A DNA stretch of 9,885 bases, taken from an uncultured Subdoligranulum sp. (GTDB lineage: Bacteria > Bacillota_A > Clostridia > Oscillospirales > Ruminococcaceae). Shown piece after piece: positions 8,492-9,885 of the stretch (positions within the stretch are counted from its first letter, which is position 1; each line of letters begins with the position of its first letter). The notes below the pieces were generated by a model, which saw only the letters and a program-made list of their open reading frames with translations, was not told where the DNA came from and did not search any database. The stretch lies in contig NZ_CALADU010000240.1 in NCBI RefSeq assembly GCF_937890665.1, positions 1 to 9,885 of the forward strand, given 5' to 3'. The position numbers were made by a program, and so were the translations under genes.

Positions 8492-8530
8492 AAAAAGAGC
8501 GGGCCGCCGCCGGGAGTCCGGCAGCGACCC
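8492..8530 (-). terminator. Intergenic attenuator-like terminator between binding-protein and permease genes
   Basis: On the minus strand, GGGTCGCTGCCGG (8530-8518) pairs over 13 positions, two of them G-U, with CCGGCGGCGGCCC (8513-8501) around the 4-base loop ACTC. It is followed by GCTCTTTTTAGC, so a T-run of five stands at 8496-8492. The hairpin lies 42 bases past the binding-protein stop and upstream of the small-permease ribosome binding site. Such partial terminators are common after solute-binding-protein genes and yield excess binding protein relative to the membrane subunits. The short T-run fits partial rather than complete termination. Confidence 0.8.
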
Positions 8531-8572
8531 GGATGAAACGCTTTTTAAAAAGAGGAAACAAACGTTCGGGGA

Positions 8573-9628
8573 TTAGGCAACGGCGGTCAGCAGGTCGTAG
8601 AAGGTCTGCCATTCTTCGCCCTTGCTCAGGTACTCTTCGGTCATGGGCGCGCAGGCTTCTTTCCAAGCGTCAATGTCCTGAATCTCGGTCACGGTCACGC
8701 CGTTGTCCACCATCGCTTGCAGCGCGGCTTCCTGATCAGCGTCATCGATCTGTTCCTGATAAGCCTGTGCTTCATCGGCGGCTTCCCGCACAACGGCCTG
8801 CAGGTCTTCGGGCAGCGCGTTGAACCATTCGCTGTTGAAGAAGTAGTAGGTGCAGGCGATGATGTGGTTGGTGACGGCCAGATACTTGCCGTTGTCTTCC
8901 AAGGCGGAAGCGTGCAGCGAGCTGGGCGAACCTTCGCAGCCATTGCAGACATTCTGGCTCATAGCGGTGTAGATGTCGTTCCAGTCCATCGTGATGCCGG
9001 CGGCACCCAAAGACTCAAACATCGAGATGTATACTGCGTTGGGACCACGCATGATCAGATCCTGCATGTCAGCCAAGCAGGTGACCGGCACGTTGGTCAG
9101 CATATCGCGGGAACCCTGCGACTGGCCGGACATGGCAACAAAGCCCAGCGGCTCCACCACGCTGTTCATGTAGTCCAGAACTGCCTCGTCTTTCATCACG
9201 CGGCGGTAGTGGTCGTTGTCTTTAAAGAGGAAGGGGAACTCAAACAACATCAACTGTTCACAGCCCTCGTAGGCGCCCGGGCCGGTGCCGGGGGCAGCAC
9301 AGACCATCTCCAAATCGCCCTGCTGCGCCATGGCTACCTGCTCCGACTGGCTGCCCAGCTCGGAACCATAGTTGGCCGTGCACTCAATGCGTCCGCCGGA
9401 CTTTTCGTTGACCAGTTCGGCAAATTTCTCCAACGCCTGACCGACGGTAGAGTTGGCCGCCAAGTTGGTGGAGCAGCGCAGTTGATACGTTTCACCGGAA
9501 TCCGCAGCCGTGGATTCTGCGGTGGCGGTGCTGCCCGAAGAGGTGGCCGCGCTGGAAGCGCCCTGCCCACAGGCTGCTAAAGAAAAGGCCATGGAACAGG
9601 CAAGCAAGGTGGAAACGAGCTTTTTCAT
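8573..9628 (-). CDS. TRAP transporter solute-binding lipoprotein (DctP family)
   Basis: The extracytoplasmic substrate-binding subunit of the TRAP system, 351 residues including a lipoprotein signal: basic MKK, hydrophobic core, and lipobox SLAAC with lipidated Cys20. A Ser/Thr/Ala-rich linker (21-45) tethers it to the outer membrane face, as expected for a Gram-positive cell. The mature domain begins around YQLRCSTNLAANSTVGQALEKF. Family features include FEFPFLFKDNDHYRRVM (129-145), QGSRDML (171-177) and LIMRGPNAVYISMFESLGAA (191-210), where Arg194 matches the conserved carboxylate-binding arginine. The ATG at 9628 has AAGGAG eight bases upstream; the frame stays open further upstream but without a ribosome binding site and without signal-peptide character. 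The usual DGQEN motif is replaced by NGCEGSP (229-235), with two nearby cysteines. The retained Arg suggests an acidic solute, such as a sugar acid; this is inference. Confidence 0.93.
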   Translation of the reverse strand: MKKLVSTLLACSMAFSLAACGQGASSAATSSGSTATAESTAADSGETYQLRCSTNLAANSTVGQALEKFAELVNEKSGGRIECTANYGSELGSQSEQVAMAQQGDLEMVCAAPGTGPGAYEGCEQLMLFEFPFLFKDNDHYRRVMKDEAVLDYMNSVVEPLGFVAMSGQSQGSRDMLTNVPVTCLADMQDLIMRGPNAVYISMFESLGAAGITMDWNDIYTAMSQNVCNGCEGSPSSLHASALEDNGKYLAVTNHIIACTYYFFNSEWFNALPEDLQAVVREAADEAQAYQEQIDDADQEAALQAMVDNGVTVTEIQDIDAWKEACAPMTEEYLSKGEEWQTFYDLLTAVA

Positions 9629-9668
9629 AGTGTTTTCTCCTTCTTTTTGAACAATCAAGTGGGAACGA

Positions 9669-9674
9669 TCTATA
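9669..9674 (-). promoter_or_regulatory. Possible -10 element of the TRAP operon (TATAGA)
   Basis: TATAGA on the minus strand lies just downstream of the second unit of the tandem repeat and would place the transcript start about 33 bases before the binding-protein ATG. No good -35 hexamer is seen at 16-18 bases, so it may need an activator or may not be the real promoter. A perfect TATAAT at 9841-9846 is the alternative. Confidence 0.3.
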
Positions 9675-9707
9675 ACGTGTGGGTAGAAGAAACGTGTGGG
9701 TAGAAGA
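9674..9707. repeat. 17-bp perfect tandem direct repeat (two copies)
   Basis: The 17-base unit AACGTGTGGGTAGAAGA occurs at 9674-9690 and again, without gap or mismatch, at 9691-9707. It sits between the LacI-type palindrome and the start of the binding-protein gene, in the expected promoter region. It could be a pair of regulator sites in phase (17 bp is about 1.6 helical turns) or a recent slippage duplication. Confidence 0.9.
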
Positions 9708-9712
9708 TAGGG

Positions 9713-9820
9713 GGTTATGGCATAGGCAAACGTTTGCCTATCGGGCAAAAAATGAATGACCCTCTTCTTTTGCCGGAACAAACGGATGCGCCCTTCAGGA
9801 ATTTCTCGTAAGCCATAACC
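9713..9820. repeat. Long-range inverted repeat around the operator region
   Basis: GGTTATGGC at 9713-9721 is matched by its reverse complement GCCATAACC at 9812-9820, with the similarity extending to 11 of 12 positions (GGTTATGGCATA versus GGTTATGGCTTA on opposite strands). The arms flank 90 bases that contain the 20-bp palindrome. In a minus-strand leader transcript the arms would pair and close a large structured domain. Confidence 0.6.
9722..9741. promoter_or_regulatory. Perfect 20-bp palindrome, probable LacI-family repressor operator
   Basis: The half-site ATAGGCAAAC is followed directly by its exact reverse complement GTTTGCCTAT. The central CG dinucleotide and the core GCAAACGTTTGC resemble operators of LacI/GalR-family regulators; the PurR box ACGCAAACGTTTGCGT shares the core. 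It fits the CcpA cre consensus poorly at the outer positions. It lies about 94 bases upstream of the binding-protein ATG. The cognate regulator is not encoded in this window and may lie just beyond the right edge. Confidence 0.75.
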
Positions 9821-9840
9821 GTGCAGTGAAACCTCCTTGT

Positions 9841-9846
9841 ATTATA
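9841..9846 (-). promoter_or_regulatory. Consensus -10 hexamer TATAAT, possible distal promoter of the TRAP operon
   Basis: A perfect TATAAT reads toward the TRAP operon. The positions 17 bases further upstream (aggggc) do not resemble a -35 hexamer. If used, it would give a leader of about 200 bases with the LacI-type palindrome and tandem repeat inside the transcribed region, so a bound repressor would act as a roadblock. Three bases downstream of it is AAGGAGGT at 9831-9838. Confidence 0.35.
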
Positions 9847-9885
9847 GAGTAGTAGTTATTAGAGCCCCTCTCCAAGGGCTGTGCT

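Noticed and set aside
8717..9580. A 287-codon plus-strand frame opposite the TRAP binding protein
   Set aside because: It is antisense to a clear lipoprotein gene, has no family features and no ribosome binding site.
9629..9781. N-terminal extension of the TRAP binding protein to an upstream start
   Set aside because: The frame stays open, but the extension has no ribosome binding site, passes through the operator palindrome and the tandem repeat, and would bury the lipoprotein signal peptide. The ATG at 9628 has both a good ribosome binding site and the signal sequence.
9863..9880. A short hairpin (7-position stem with one G-U, loop of 4) near the right edge on the minus strand
   Set aside because: It has no following T-run and no visible gene before it within the window. 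It might end an upstream gene or be part of a leader, but nothing supports either.

Overview
The window is GC-rich (roughly 60% by eye) bacterial DNA with AGGAGG-type ribosome binding sites before nearly every gene. It has a lipoprotein signal with a Ser/Thr/Ala-rich linker, a TRAP transporter, and a pair of diacylglycerol glycosyltransferases of the kind found in low-GC-type Gram-positive bacteria. Together these suggest a GC-rich anaerobic member of the Bacillota (Clostridia, perhaps an Oscillospiraceae/Ruminococcaceae gut organism). That placement is inference from protein style, not from a marker-gene comparison.

Layout. (1) 1-1370, plus strand: the end of an F-type ATP synthase operon (atpD without its N-terminus, then complete atpC), closed by a strong hairpin terminator at 1387-1424. 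(2) 4224 down to 1422, minus strand: a tightly packed three-gene operon. It encodes a GT4 enzyme resembling monoglucosyl-diacylglycerol synthase, a VTT/DedA-type membrane protein, and a second GT4 enzyme resembling the synthase that adds the second sugar. It runs convergently into the ATP synthase terminator. (3) 9628 down to 4358, minus strand: a five-gene operon encoding a tripartite TRAP transporter (lipoprotein binding protein, small permease, large permease) and two different Gfo/Idh/MocA-family oxidoreductases, closed by a strong terminator at 4298-4336. (4) 9629-9885: its upstream control region, with a perfect 20-bp palindrome typical of LacI-family operators, a 17-bp tandem repeat and a long-range inverted repeat.

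How the parts work together. The TRAP operon looks like an inducible uptake-and-oxidation module. The binding protein captures an organic solute (probably a sugar acid or polyol-like compound), the two permease subunits import it with a sodium gradient, and the two NAD(P)-dependent dehydrogenases act on it. A GC-rich hairpin followed by a T-run lies between the binding-protein gene and the permease genes, and probably makes the binding protein more abundant than the membrane subunits. The lipid operon probably makes mono- and diglycosyl-diacylglycerol for the membrane and possibly as a lipoteichoic-acid anchor.

All genes appear intact except atpD, which is cut by the window edge. I see no insertion sequence, phage gene, CRISPR array, tRNA or rRNA. 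There is no gene-free stretch longer than 300 bases; the longest is the 257 bases at the right end. The less ordinary signals are the layered control region upstream of the TRAP operon and the unassigned substrate and chemistry of that operon.
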